Source: Stromatinia cepivora (taxonomy: Eukaryota; Ascomycota; Leotiomycetes; Helotiales; Sclerotiniaceae). From it: 64,000 nt of DNA. Both the position numbers and the translations under genes were made by a program. Under the pieces are notes generated by a model that worked only from the letters and a program-made list of their open reading frames with translations, made no database searches and had not been told where the DNA came from. Location of the stretch: positions 2,790,001-2,854,000 of the forward strand of contig RCTD01000001.1 of the NCBI GenBank assembly GCA_014898415.1, read 5' to 3'. Shown here in pieces: positions 10,501-22,093 of the stretch. Each line of letters starts with the position of its first letter. Positions within the stretch are counted from its first letter, which is position 1.

Positions 10501-12338
10501 ATGTTAGCAATCGAAGATACCCATATTCATGATGTTCTCATCGTTGGCGGAGGCCCTTGCGGTCTTGCTGTCGCTGCACGTCTCTGTGAAAGCACTCCCT
10601 CATCACTCTTTACCGACTCCGAGCACCAACGTTATCACTGGATGAAAGCATCTTCGGCACGTCAAACCTCTAAGCCTTTTAAAACAAGTCGACGTTCTCA
10701 TACAGCAAGCGATCGATTGGTACAAGGAGCGTCTTGCTGTAACGGTCTTGATATCGCTGTACTGGACGCTCATGGCGGCGAGTGGATGAGTGCCTGGAAC
10801 GAGAGATTCAAGAAATTAGAGATTAGGTACTTGAGAAGTCCAATGTTCTTTCACCCGGATCCCAGAGATAGAGATGGTTTGAGGGGTTATGCGTGGAAGG
10901 AGGGGAGAGACAACGAACTCAAGGAGATTCATGGAGTTATTGGCAAGGAGTTGAGTAAACATCAGAGGAAGCAGAAGATAAAGAAAAGGTATGCAGTTTT
11001 GATGTCACCAATACACGAAATATCCTCAAAATAGTGATGTTAATTGGTACAGTGGTAAAAGCAGGCAAGAAACTACATTTCTCGACGAGCGAGATCGACC
11101 TGATTATTTCAGACCAAGCACCGCTCTCTTTAAGAGCTTTTGCGAAGACATCGCCAGTCGTTATGATCTAGGAAATATTGTGGAAAAATCGGAAGTCAAT
11201 TCCATCGATTATGAACCCAACGAATACACAGACTGTCCTGGGGTATTCACACTTCAAACAACAACTGGCACAAAACGGGCACGCATCGTTATCTTTGCAG
11301 CAGGTGCTGCTTTGAACCCAGCTCTGCCAGCTGACTGCCCGTTCTCCCATGAAGGAAGCATAACCCACGCCCTTATTCCCTCATATCTCAGCTCGAGCGA
11401 TAAACTCCTTCCTCCACACATGGTCCGTAAAATCTCGCGCAAGCAAAGAACGAACCTTCTCGTTGTAGGTGGCGGTCTTACGAGTGCTCAAATTGCAGAT
11501 GCAGCCCTCAAACATGGCGTCACAAAAGTATACCAGATAATGCGTGGACCTCTCAAAGTCAAAGATTTCGATATGGAGCTTGGATGGGTCGCGAAATTCA
11601 AGAATCACTTTCTGGCTCGCTACTGGAGTGCGGATTCTGATGAGGAGAGACTAGAAATGTATAAAGAAGCGAGAAATGGCGGAAGTGTCAACTCGGAGTA
11701 TCATCATATTCTGAAGACCCATATCTCGAAAGGTCGGGTTTCGCTTCATGAATTTACTAATATTACTTCTGCTTCCTGGGATTCTGTGTTGCAATCGTGG
11801 AAGGTGGAGACTGCTCCTGAGTTGTTGGACCTACCTGCGTTCGATCATGTCATATATGCAACAGGTTTTGATATCAATTTTGAGAAGATTGAAGCAGTAC
11901 AGCCGTTGATTAAGAAATATGGCATTGAGACAGTTGGCGGATTCCCATGCTTGACGCATGATTTGAGTTGGAGTGACGAGGTACCATTCTTTGTCACTGG
12001 AAGATTAGCAAGTTTGAGGATGGGTCCGGCTTCACCAAATCTCGAAGGAGCGAGAATGGGTGCTGAGAGGATTGCCGTGAGTTTTCCTTTTCCTTTTCCT
12101 ACCCTATTGACTGTTTTCGGGATTTTGAACAACTGCTAATTATTTACAGTGGAAAGTAGGTGAGCTTCTAGGACGTGGAGAGTCGGATAACAAGGGTGGA
12201 AGACGTGACAGTGGTTATAGTAGTGTTGATGGAGGAAATGAAGGTGTTGATTTCAGAAGATTGGGTCTGGGGATTGAGAACCAATTTGATGTTCTAGATC
12301 AGGGAGATGATGATTCCGAGAGTGAAAGTTGGAAGTGA
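10501..12338 (+). CDS. FAD/NAD(P)-binding oxidoreductase (OSGIN/flavin-monooxygenase-like)
   Basis: Three exons: 10501-10988, 11053-12076, 12150-12338 (introns 64 and 73 bp), 566 aa. The N-terminal dinucleotide fold reads VLIVGGGPCGLAVAARL, with GxGxxG at residues 16-21. A second Rossmann motif (LLVVGGGLTSAQIA) sits near residue 300, and a late YATGFD motif is typical of FAD/NAD(P)H monooxygenase-like proteins. The region RYLRSPMFFHPDPRDRDGLR and, after intron 1, DERDRPDYFRPS match a fungal family usually described only as FAD-dependent oxidoreductase. Resemblance to OSGIN-type proteins is from memory. About 60 polar residues separate the first Rossmann loop from the next strand. The substrate is unknown. 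The C-terminal tail is acidic and Gly/Ser-rich. It lies 262 bp downstream of psd1 in the same orientation, with no evident functional link. Confidence 0.8.
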
Positions 12339-12960
12339 AGAAGAAACATGAGATGTCTTTGAGTTCATAATACATGATACCCATCAACGACATCGAAATA
12401 GCTAAATCATGCAATAGAATCTGACAATTCTAACAGCATCTCTTGAAATCATGAACCATAAGAAATATGTCGTGAAAATAACCTGCACTGACATCGGTCA
12501 CTTTTCGAGAACTATGCACTATATTCTTCTGTAAATATGGTTTGAAGAGGTCTTTGGAATACCTAAGAATGAAATAGTTTTTATATCAGCCACTTTTTCT
12601 TTGGCGGCTGTTTAGTTACCTATTTTCGTGACCATTTGTCATTCGGCGGACTTTTCGTCAGCGAATGGATGAGATAAGCATGTGTGGTCCCGAAACTTGC
12701 GACCAGATTTACTTGACACATTAAACGTGAAATCATACCAACAAGACAGAAGACACTATTTGTTTATTCAACAACAATACTTCTCCATATGCATTCTTCC
12801 ATTTGCATATGATCATAATAATTCATAATTGCTATGAGAGAAACTACATCCTAAACTGAGCTATCTAGCATCTTACTCAATTGAATTTCCCGTCTCATGT
12901 TGGTTAACCAGATCGCCAATATCAAGGACATATTTCGAACTTACAGAACAAGCATTCATT
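12339..12960. other. intergenic region, no gene seen
   Basis: About 620 bp of moderately AT-rich sequence between two plus-strand genes. It presumably holds the 3' end of the oxidoreductase transcript and the promoter of the ubiquitin-like gene. I see no RNA gene or repeat. Confidence 0.5.
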
Positions 12961-15259
12961 ATGTCTCAATCACTAGAGAATGAGGCTGCTAGTGATATGC
13001 TCACAAAGGACGAGGAACAACCAAGATTACCAACTTTCACTCTTTCCATCGTCTCTCCTTCAACAGACGTCGCAAGCCCATTGACTTTCCCCCAATTGTT
13101 AGCTACCACTACAGTACAAGAATTGAAAGCAAAGATTAGAGATGTCGTACAATCAAAGCCTACCGACTCAGCCCAACGACTGATTCATCGTGGTCGAATG
13201 CTGGAGAGGGGATCACAGACAATGTTAGAAGTCTTTGGTCAAGAGAGCGTGAGAATTTGTTTTCCTAACACAATTTAATACGCTTGCTGACTCTATATCT
13301 TAGTTATCAAGTCTGGATACTCAAACCCTTCATCTCGTTCTCCGGCCTGCTCCTCCAGAAGCGACTTCGACGGGAAGTGCAGATCCTCTCACACAAAACA
13401 ACCCCTCGAGTACACCCCTTCCTCGCAGTATGAACCCTCCACCTCAGTTTCATGTGCCGCCCGCGCAACAGCACCGTGATTTTCACCATGTTGCACATAC
13501 ACATCATACGAGGACGGAAAGGTTGCAGCAATTACAAAGGGAGACGGAGCGCTTACATCGGGAGCTTGAAGCAGGCACTCGGGCTTATCAATCTCATGTC
13601 GAACGTCTCATGAATTTAGGAAATAATATGCCGGCACCGCCCACTGTCCCCCCAAATCTGTACGGACCTCCAAACGCGAATCATACCTCAATTCAACAAC
13701 TCATTGCGCAGCATCAACAACAAAGGCGAGCCTTAGCAGGACTTGCGGCTCAGGACTTGGGTGGAGAAGGAAACATGTTTACGGCTCTAGACGAAATGAA
13801 CTCCGGTAGATCAACACCCCAATTTAGGACTCCTGAACATAGCGCTACTTATACTCGGGAAGGTGTCGGCCCAAATGGAGAGAGATGGCAAGTGACGGTA
13901 AATGAGACTACAACCACAATCCCCGCAGGAACATTTCGATCAGCTGAGAGACGTAACCCATTTCGATCACCCGAGCGACGTAACTATGGACAACACCCTT
14001 CACCTCCAGGTGCGAACTCAGGAAACCCTGCGTTAGATTTACAGAACATATTGCGCAATGTAGATAGATTAAGGGCTCCCCAAGTACCCATGGTGCCAAG
14101 ATCTTCATCAACCCCTCCATCAGCGCAACCCGAAACTCAAACTCCTCCATCATCTACCCCTGCACCTGCGACCGCATCTGCTCCTAGCACACCTTTGACC
14201 ACTGCGTCTCCCAACCCATTAGCGAGAGTGTCTGTACCAAACTTGACTACAACCCCAACAACTTCCACCAGAATCACATCCTCCCCATCTGTGGAGCCCA
14301 TGGTCTATATCCTCACCTCTCCCTCAGGCCCTCGCGCACTTCTAATAAACAATTCCGAGACTTTCTATACACCACGTGCCTCAAGAGCTCGTCAGAACAA
14401 TGGTGTTGGTGGCCGTGATCTACTTGGCTTCCCCGAATACCGCAATAGAAATGCCCAAAGGGCTAGAATGGGACGTGTAAACCGACCGCGAGTAGATGAA
14501 GCACCCCCTGTTGAATTTGCGCCTCTTCACAATCGGGTTCAAAGACCAGCGGTGCCCATCGCACTCCGGTTGTTTAATGTGCTTTGGTTGGTCATTAGAC
14601 TAGTGGGATTCGTGTGGTTCTTCACTTCTGGCAACAGTAGCTGGTCAAGATTCTTGATGATGAGTGGACTTGCAATAGTTGTCTTCCTCATAAACACAGG
14701 AGTTCTTACTGGTGTTTTCAACGGGGTTGCGGAGCAATTCTGGGGCCCAATCAGAAGACACCTAGAAAACTTGATTCCACTAGCTGGACCGGATGCGGCG
14801 CTTGTACCTGCAGCAAACGCTGCAGTCGTGCCCCAGAACGGAGCGGCGGAAGCGGGTCTCCAGGCTCGATTACCGCATGGCCAACTTGATGAGTCTCAAG
14901 TCGCCGCAAGAATACTTGAACAACAGCGACAAAGACAAGCACAACCAGGCTGGCTCCTCACGCAGATCCGGAGGGCAGAACATGCTGCGCTTCTCTTTGT
15001 GGCAAGTCTTATTCCTGGTGTTGGAGAAAGACACATTGCTGCTCGGGATAATGCGGCGAGAGAAGCTGAGGCGGCGGTGGCTGAGGCAGAAAGACGTCGC
15101 GCTGAAGCAGAGAATGCGGGAAGTGATATTGTAGAAAGTGCAGAGGGCGAACAGCAGCCTGAAAGAGCTGTTGAAGGAGAAGACGCGAGCGGTGAGAACC
15201 AAAGGCCAAATGCCGAGGTAGAGCACCAAGCACTTCCTGCTCAACCTCTGTTTGTTTGA
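12961..15259 (+). CDS. ubiquitin-like domain membrane protein, Herp/Usa1-like
   Basis: Two exons: 12961-13248 and 13304-15259 (55-bp intron, phase 0), 747 aa. An N-terminal ubiquitin-like domain spans residues 25-115 (FTLSIVSPSTD, then TVQELKAKIRDVV, RLIHRGRML, TLHLVLR) and is split by the intron. A Gln/Arg-rich helical segment (TERLQQLQRETERLHRELE) and a long Pro/Ser/Thr-rich linker follow. Two hydrophobic segments lie near residues 514-535 and 546-568 (IALRLFNVLWLVIRLVGFVWF and FLMMSGLAIVVFLINTGVL). The C-terminus is Ala/Glu/Arg-rich. A UBL followed by a paired membrane hairpin is the layout of Herp and yeast Usa1, scaffolds of the Hrd1 ER-associated degradation ligase. I infer that role here. 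A Dsc-complex UBL protein is the main alternative. Confidence 0.75.
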
Positions 15260-15594
15260 TAGTCATTGGTTGTTGGATTCTGACGCGCATGGTTGTTAAC
15301 ACACGGCGCAGGCCTTGGCGAAATTTCCCTTGGAGATTTTCTCTTATTTTCTTAGGTGGGCACGATTTGTACGAATTGACCTCTCTGTTCAAGACTTTAA
15401 TGATGAGATAGTAGCTTAGGCTCAATATGTTGATACCAATATAAATTCTTCTTGTAAACAATGGCAGAATGGACAATGCCAAATAACTCAGTAGCATTTG
15501 ATTCCTAACTACGAACTAATAATAACTTCATGATATCCTCCATCTGCAACAACCACCCACGAACCACATGCCCATATATATCTATCTTCCCGTG
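15260..15594. other. convergent 3' intergenic region
   Basis: 335 bp between the stop codons of two convergent genes. It probably contains both 3' untranslated regions. No repeat or RNA gene seen. Confidence 0.5.
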
Positions 15595-18500
15595 CTACTC
15601 CCCTGCCTCCGCCTCCACCACAATTTCCGGACCCATCTCCCTCACCCTATCAACCAGCACCACACTCGTCTTCAAATTATCCGCACCACTTAACGCCTTC
15701 ACAACCATCGTCTCACTCCTCTCCCTCACAATCCGCCTCAATGCACTAACCAGAAATCCACTCACCAACTCCACACTCCACGTATCAGGTATCATACCCA
15801 ACACATCGCCCACATCAAACCAACCCCCAAAATGCTCGAGTAGAGAACTAGTTTGTTCCACGCGATTACTAAGATCGTCTATTTTTAAAAATTCCGCAAG
15901 GAGGGTGTGGAAGAGCGCGGCTTGTTCGGAACGCGTGGGAAGGGTTGCGGGGGATAGCGTGCCGGAGATGGGATGGTAGATACTGGAACCGCCAAGGAGA
16001 CAGTAATTTATAGCTGTATCGTAGTCGCCGAGACCGTGGGTCAAAAGACGGAGCGCTTCTTCGTGGTGCGATTGGCGGCCATCGAGGATGATGATTTCGG
16101 GGACGAGTTCTTGGGTGTATGGTGCGATACGGGCGAGGATGGCGGCGACGTCGTACTGGGATGCGGAACCTTGGCTGCCGCCTAGGAGTTGGAGGAGACG
16201 GAGACGACTGTGCCACCATTCTTCATCGAGGGGGTTTTCGGTGATGAATTGGCGGTAGGTTGGTTTGGGTGGACGAAGGGCTCGGTAGGATTCATAGGTC
16301 TGGATGAGGATCGCTCTAGCTTCGGGAGACTCTTCCAATTTGGTGGTGACTATGTCGAGATAATATGCAATAAGTTCGTTAATATACTCTGAATGATGCT
16401 TTGAAAATACCAAGTACTCGAGGAAATCTTTCACTGCACCAGGCGCCCCCTCGCGTAATATCTTGAGAGCTTGCGTTGGCTCAAACCTGACTCGACTTTG
16501 CCCATCGGCGAAGACTTGAACCCCGAGTTTGGGATTTCTCGATGCCAGCCAGACACCATATTCTCGCACAAGATTAGGATTTCGAACATTGATTAAATAC
16601 TTTCGTACTTCATTCTCCCCATCGAGGAGCTCTCCCCCTTCATCTTCTTCTCCCTCGATAATCCTCTTCCACGTGCTTAATACCTCTTCAGTCATCTTTC
16701 TACTTTGGTACAAACGACTGAGAACATATAAACGGTTGTAGAATTGAAGCAGGGATATTGCTCGTTCAAAGCAATCCATACCATGATCCACCAGGTTGTT
16801 TAGTTCTGCTCGGATTGATTTAGCTCTAGCTGGTCCGCGAGGAGATGATGTATCCATTTGTAGTAATACAATCAGGAGGGCAGCATCAACACTTTTAAAA
16901 ACCTCGGTTTCATTTGAAATGCTGCCAAATCCTTTCCTTCTGCGCCACGAGAGCAAGAATCTTCTCAAGAAACGAAGAATTTGTTCAGGCATTATGCTAT
17001 GTTTCTTTGAACCTTGGCTGTCCCAAACTCCATTTGTGTTTGTTATGAAGTTATCTGCAGCCTCCTTTAAGCCACCGTGAATCCAGATACCTGTCTTCCC
17101 TTCAATTATCTCGTTTCGTAGAATGGGTACAATAGCAAGGACTACCCTGGGATCAAGGCTACCCTCTAGAAGAGCCTCTTCGGCAGCTTCATATTCGGTC
17201 TCTGTAGCTTCATCCACTGGAGCCGTCAGCAGGCTTATTAAAATAAGAAATCCAATCTTCTGTCGGATATAGCCTAAGCTAACAAATTCTGTCTCAGTTT
17301 TGGCTTCACGGCCACGTAGAGAATTCGTCATTTCAATGGCTTTCCTTCTGTCAAGGTGTGGCACTCCTTCATCCCTAGTCTCCAAGCCAAGTTCCGCATC
17401 AAGACGTAGGGCAAGTGGATTTCGAATTGCCCACCATACACTTTTTCCAGACCAAGTAACGACGCGTGCTCGTGATTTTCCCAGTCTCTGTGCAAACTGT
17501 TGCTCTTCATCGTTGCGACGGGCTTCCCAGCCTGGCGAGAGCGATTCTTCAAAAAGTTCCCTCTCGCCCGAAACTCTCTGTAGTGAAATTGCGGTTGGAG
17601 AATCTGCGCTTTTCAGAGATAGAGTGGATGTGTTCAAAGATTTCAGTGCAAAAGGTTGAAAACGCTTTAGCCGAAGTTTGTCGACTACGTCGTCAAAATA
17701 AATATCCCCTGGCTGAATTACTGTTCTTAATCCCATCTTATGTTCTGCTTCATCATCACTCGCTGCATTAGATGGTGGTACTTCCAACCAAAATTTCTGT
17801 ATAGCACCCTCCCCAGGATCCAAGTCCCACCGTTGAATTTCGATCCCGTGTCGTAGGACATCACCATCTTCAAATGCCATGGAAGCAAGCACATATCCTT
17901 CCTCCTCCTCTTCAATTGTATTAGGGACAGGGTCGACATCCACACCACGACCATCCGCAACAATCTCATCAGGATATCTGGCAAAGTCTAATGTTGATCT
18001 AGTAACGTCACCCTCCAGATTCACGAACATGCCAACTCCATGATCACGTGTACCGGTGCCTGTGACCAGAAGAAACTCCTGCGGGGAAGGTGAAACTATA
18101 TGGGGCTTCAAGTATACAGGCGACGTAGAAGATGTAGGAGCTTGAGCGCCAGTCACTGAGGGGTCGGCTGGTGGAGGTGGTAAGGATTTCTCAGGGCTGG
18201 GTTCGCGTCGCGTAGCGTCCGACGAACTGGCCGTAGCTACAGGTGACGCGTCTCGAAACAAGCGATCAGGCGTACCTCGTCCAGAACGATCTCCGCTTGC
18301 AGCTCGTAGACTGTCCCGCCGCGCACCGGCCTTGGAAGCACCAAGACTTGTACTTCTTCCATGAGTTCGGTCATCTGATGAGCTCGTATGAGTCAATGAT
18401 GTGTTTCGTGAAATTCCACCACCGCTATTACCAGATATATCCTCGACCTGCCCACCCACATTACCCGATTCGGAATCATCTGAGGACGATATAGGAAAGA

Positions 18501-19296
18501 GGGGTATCTTCAATTGACGATCGACATCAAGTAAAGCGTACGACCTGGAATCTGCGACACAAGCATAGGAATCACGGCGGATGGATATAGTGCTTCCTGC
18601 AAAATCTATTGTCTATTGGTACATCAGTCCAGCACTTATGCACGACCTCGACTAAACGTACTCTCACGGCTCGAGGATCTTCCCCAATTCTCACAACTCT
18701 CATCTTCTTGTTTAGTGAGACAAGCACTGTGACGCCTCTGCCATCTTGGTCAGGGTTTATTAAATCTGTATTCAAATCTATGCCACCAACCCAGTTGCAA
18801 GGTCGAATCTGCGTTGTCCCGAATACTGGGCTTAATTCTGGCAAGGAATAGAAGGTAACTGTCCAGTTGCATAATATACAAGCTTTGTTGACTCTAGGAA
18901 GCAGCAAAATCTGTTGGACACCAGGTCTAGCTCGGGTAGATGGCTCATGATAGGCAGGAGGTAGCCTCGAGGCTAAGATATAAGAAGGCTTTCCTGAGAT
19001 GTCAGCAGGATCCGGGGGAATCTGGACGAAATGAAGGATTTCAGAGGCCGAAGTTCCAATGTATAGGTTCTGATCTGCGAATACACATTAGCAATAGAAG
19101 AAGGCCATTTATAATATAAAGAGAGTAGCAACTTACCTAGAAATTCCACACAATTAATCTCAATATCCGTTCTATCTCCATCTGCAGACAAGGGCAGGTC
19201 CTCAATCAGGCTGCGTAGAACATAAGGACCATTTTCCGGAACTCTTCGTTTCCTTTTCCGCAAACTCAAAATATCTTCTGGATCATTTGAAGCCAT
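15595..19296 (-). CDS. vps3: vacuolar sorting protein Vps3 (CORVET; TRAP1 family)
   Basis: Three exons read downward: 19296-19137, 19074-18662, 18612-15595 (introns 62 and 49 bp), 1196 aa. An N-terminal CNH/beta-propeller region begins with INCVEFLDQNLYIGTSASEILHF at the first junction and continues through IGEDPRAVR into DFAGSTISIRRDSYACV after the second intron. A Ser/Pro-rich insert with low complexity follows (about residues 220-340). The helical solenoid contains a Vps39-domain-1-like segment (AISLLQFYNRLYVLSRLYQ) and a C-terminal clathrin-repeat/Vps39-domain-2-like part (YDVAAILARIAPYTQELVPE, DYDTAINYCLLGG). Vps3 is a Vps21/Rab5-binding subunit of the CORVET tethering complex for endosome fusion. 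The 49-bp intron is unusually short, but it has a GTACGT donor and ACTGAT branch-like site and keeps the conserved frame. Confidence 0.88.
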
Positions 19297-19694
19297 TATG
19301 AAAGGCTTAGTATTGACTTGTAATTATCATGGCCAGTGCCAAAGTACTCACTCATGGCCGTTGAGCTTTTCCGGCGCATTGGATGATAGTTATCAATGGT
19401 TTAGGCTTTCATGCCTGTGGGAAGGCTGCGATTACAGGGATGCTTACTCGCCAAGGTACAACCTACCAGTGACCCTGAAGCTTGGGTCATCCAATAAGCA
19501 TTAACGAACACCTTGCGTCGGCATCATGGCTCTAAATAGTACTTGAGGCTTAGAACTTATTCTACGAAACATTATTCATTCGCTTCCATTACATTAAGAT
19601 AAATACACTCCCAAGGCACTTTGATGACTTTACCTTAAGACTACACTACCTCACTTCAGCAAATGGTTATAATTCTTTGCATGTCGATACTGCG
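19297..19694. promoter_or_regulatory. shared divergent promoter of vps3 and coy1/CASP genes
   Basis: 398 bp between two divergently oriented start codons. Both partners act in membrane traffic. No specific factor-binding site was identified. Confidence 0.5.
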
Positions 19695-22093
19695 ATGACC
19701 GACTTCGCAGAATCAGCACTGGCAGCTTCGGTGTCAAGTCCTCCATCTCAGCCTGCAGATCATATAGCTCCAGGACAAGATGGAGACAACAAATTTCAAA
19801 AGGCAATATCGGCGTGGAGGAGTGAGTCCCTGATGTTCCATAGGACTTCAATACTCGTGCTAATCATCAACAGCTATCGACCTTACCTCCATGATTCCAT
19901 CCCTTGACAATACCGCATCAGAAATCGTTCAATATCAGAGGGACTCAACTGTGCAGCGCAAGGAATTAGCACAGAAGACGAAGGATTTTCGGAAGTTGGA
20001 TGACTCAAATAAACTATCTGAAATTAAAGGATTACTGAAAGGTTGGTCTTTTCTGGGATGCGCAATGCAATGCCCTACTGACACAAATATCTGCTATAGC
20101 ATACCAAACCTTTATAGATCTTCTCACAAATCATTCCAAATCTACGAATTCAGCCTTCCTACAAGTATATTCATCTTTATCCGAGGCCCCGGATCCATAC
20201 CCTTTACTGGAAGCATCTGTCGATTCATTACTGTTATCCGAGGATACACTCCCTAAGATTACACAAGAGAATGAATATCTCCAAAAAAGTGTCAGTAAAC
20301 TCACGACTCAATTGGAGGATACGGAATCCAGATTAGAAGCGGAAAGAACAGCGCGCAAGAATCTGGAGGAAGGTCTAGAAACCAAAGTCAAAGATGTCGA
20401 AACTTCTTGGGCCGCTGTGCTGGAGGAGAAAAAGGACAATTGGGAAGCAAAGGAAAAATCATTAGAAGAAAAGGTGGAAAACCAAGACCGCTTGTTGAGC
20501 GAAATCAAGGCAAGCTACGAGGTCAACCAGCGTTTAGGACAATCCGAGAATGCAGATACAGATGGAGGTCGTGGGCATGTTACGAGTGCAGAATTGGAGA
20601 TGGTCACATCCGATTTGGAGCGTACGAGCGTCCGTTTAGCAGAAGTCGAAGCTCGAAATGAGCAATTGCGAATAGAATTAGCTCAGTCAGCTTCGCAAGT
20701 TCCAAGCCAGCCAGCCTTGGCTTTGGAAGACGAACCGGCCTACATGCGCTTAAGATCGGAAAATTCATCGCTGTTAAGGAAATTAGATGCAGCAAGAGTG
20801 GAAAGGGATGCAAAGAAGCGAGATCTTGATGCTAAGCTCCGAAGCTTAGAGAGGGAGATTGGAATGCTCAAAGAAGAACGCGATTCACTAAAGACTAAAG
20901 TCCAAAAGTGGAGCGATTATGAAGACGTGAAGCAAGAACTGGAAGTTCTGAAGAGCATCGAGTTTTCTATGGGAGATGATGATGAAACACAAGATATCGG
21001 AGCTGGTTCAACTACCCAAGAACCGACAGGAAATGGTTCCTCTGTAAAAGTGAAAGGGGAGACACTAGAGCAGCTTCTTCTTGCTAGGAACAAGAAATTG
21101 AGTGACGAACTCACAGTATTGAGAGTTTCACATCAAGATCTACAGAGTCGCTTGCAAAATATGCAGGAAACTCTTACTACGACCAATGCCGAGTTGGAAA
21201 AGGCGCAAACTTTGGTCACTACATTAGAGAACGACCTGACAAACATGCAAAACGGGGCGAGTGCCTACCCTTCTGCTCCTTCTGTGGCCGGAACGTATTC
21301 AAGCCGTTATCCTCAGTCAGCCATCAGCCAGTTTGCGTCGAGGAACCGCAAAATATCTCCTACATCATCAATTATATCTGGATTTGATCCCAGAACGCCA
21401 ATGGGCAGCACACCTGTGGATGTTCTTAGATCAGGCGAGCCTGTAGGGGGAGGTTCGGGTATTCTTCCCATGATTACCGCCCAGCGTGATCGATTCAAGA
21501 AACGCAACTCGGAGTTAGAGAATGAGCTTTCCGAAAGCCATCGCACCGTGTCATCACTTAGGCAGGAGATCTCTGCTTTGCAAAAAGATAATTTGAATCT
21601 GTATGAAAAGACAAGATATGTGTCAACATATAATCGAGCAGGTCCAACAGCTTCATCGGCATTCTCTTATGCCACCAACCCCAATCCATCCACGGTACAA
21701 ATATCCTCATCGACATCTTCTGGTCTTGCCTTGAATCGATACCGTTCAGCATATGAATCCAACATTTCGCCCTTTGCGGCATTCCGCGGGCGAGAATCAA
21801 CTCGAGCGTATAAACGTATGAGCTTGCCCGAAAGAATAGTATTCTCAATCACAAGAATGGTATTGGCAACTAGAACTAGCCGAAACTTATTCGCGGGTTA
21901 TTGCGTGGCCCTTCATTTGATGGTGTTCTTTTCATTATATTGGTTAGGTAGTGTTGATGTCGATCAGCATGGAAGTCATCTAGGTCAGGCGGCTCTTGCA
22001 GCGGCTGGGGGTGCTAAAGGAGTGGTTGATGCTGGGAACGATGCTGCACATGGTGATTGGCATCAGGAGGGATTTAACAGGAAGGTGTCTTGA
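19695..22093 (+). CDS. coy1: Golgi golgin Coy1/CASP (CDP/Cux alternative product family)
   Basis: Three exons: 19695-19821, 19874-20041, 20100-22093 (introns 52 and 58 bp), 762 aa. The N-terminal segment (AISAWR, then IDLTSMIPSLDNTASEIVQYQ, KTKDFRKLDD, EIKGLLKAYQTFIDLL) is the hallmark of CASP family proteins. Long coiled coils run from about residue 120 to 430 (QLEDTESRLEAERTARKNLEE and onward). The conserved CASP C-terminus reads YRSAYESNISPFAAFRGRE followed by LPERIVFSITRMVLATRTSR and a single tail-anchor-like membrane segment near residues 693-716 (NLFAGYCVALHLMVFFSLYW). The family tethers vesicles in intra-Golgi transport. The start codon lies at the end of a short leader. The C-terminal Gly/Ala/His tail is lumenal by analogy. 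Confidence 0.92.

Noticed and set aside
18572..18661. Alternative vps3 intron using the TTTTGCAG acceptor at about 18596
   Set aside because: It shifts the frame relative to GSTISIRRDS; the 49-bp intron 18613-18661 keeps the conserved DFAGS strand in frame.
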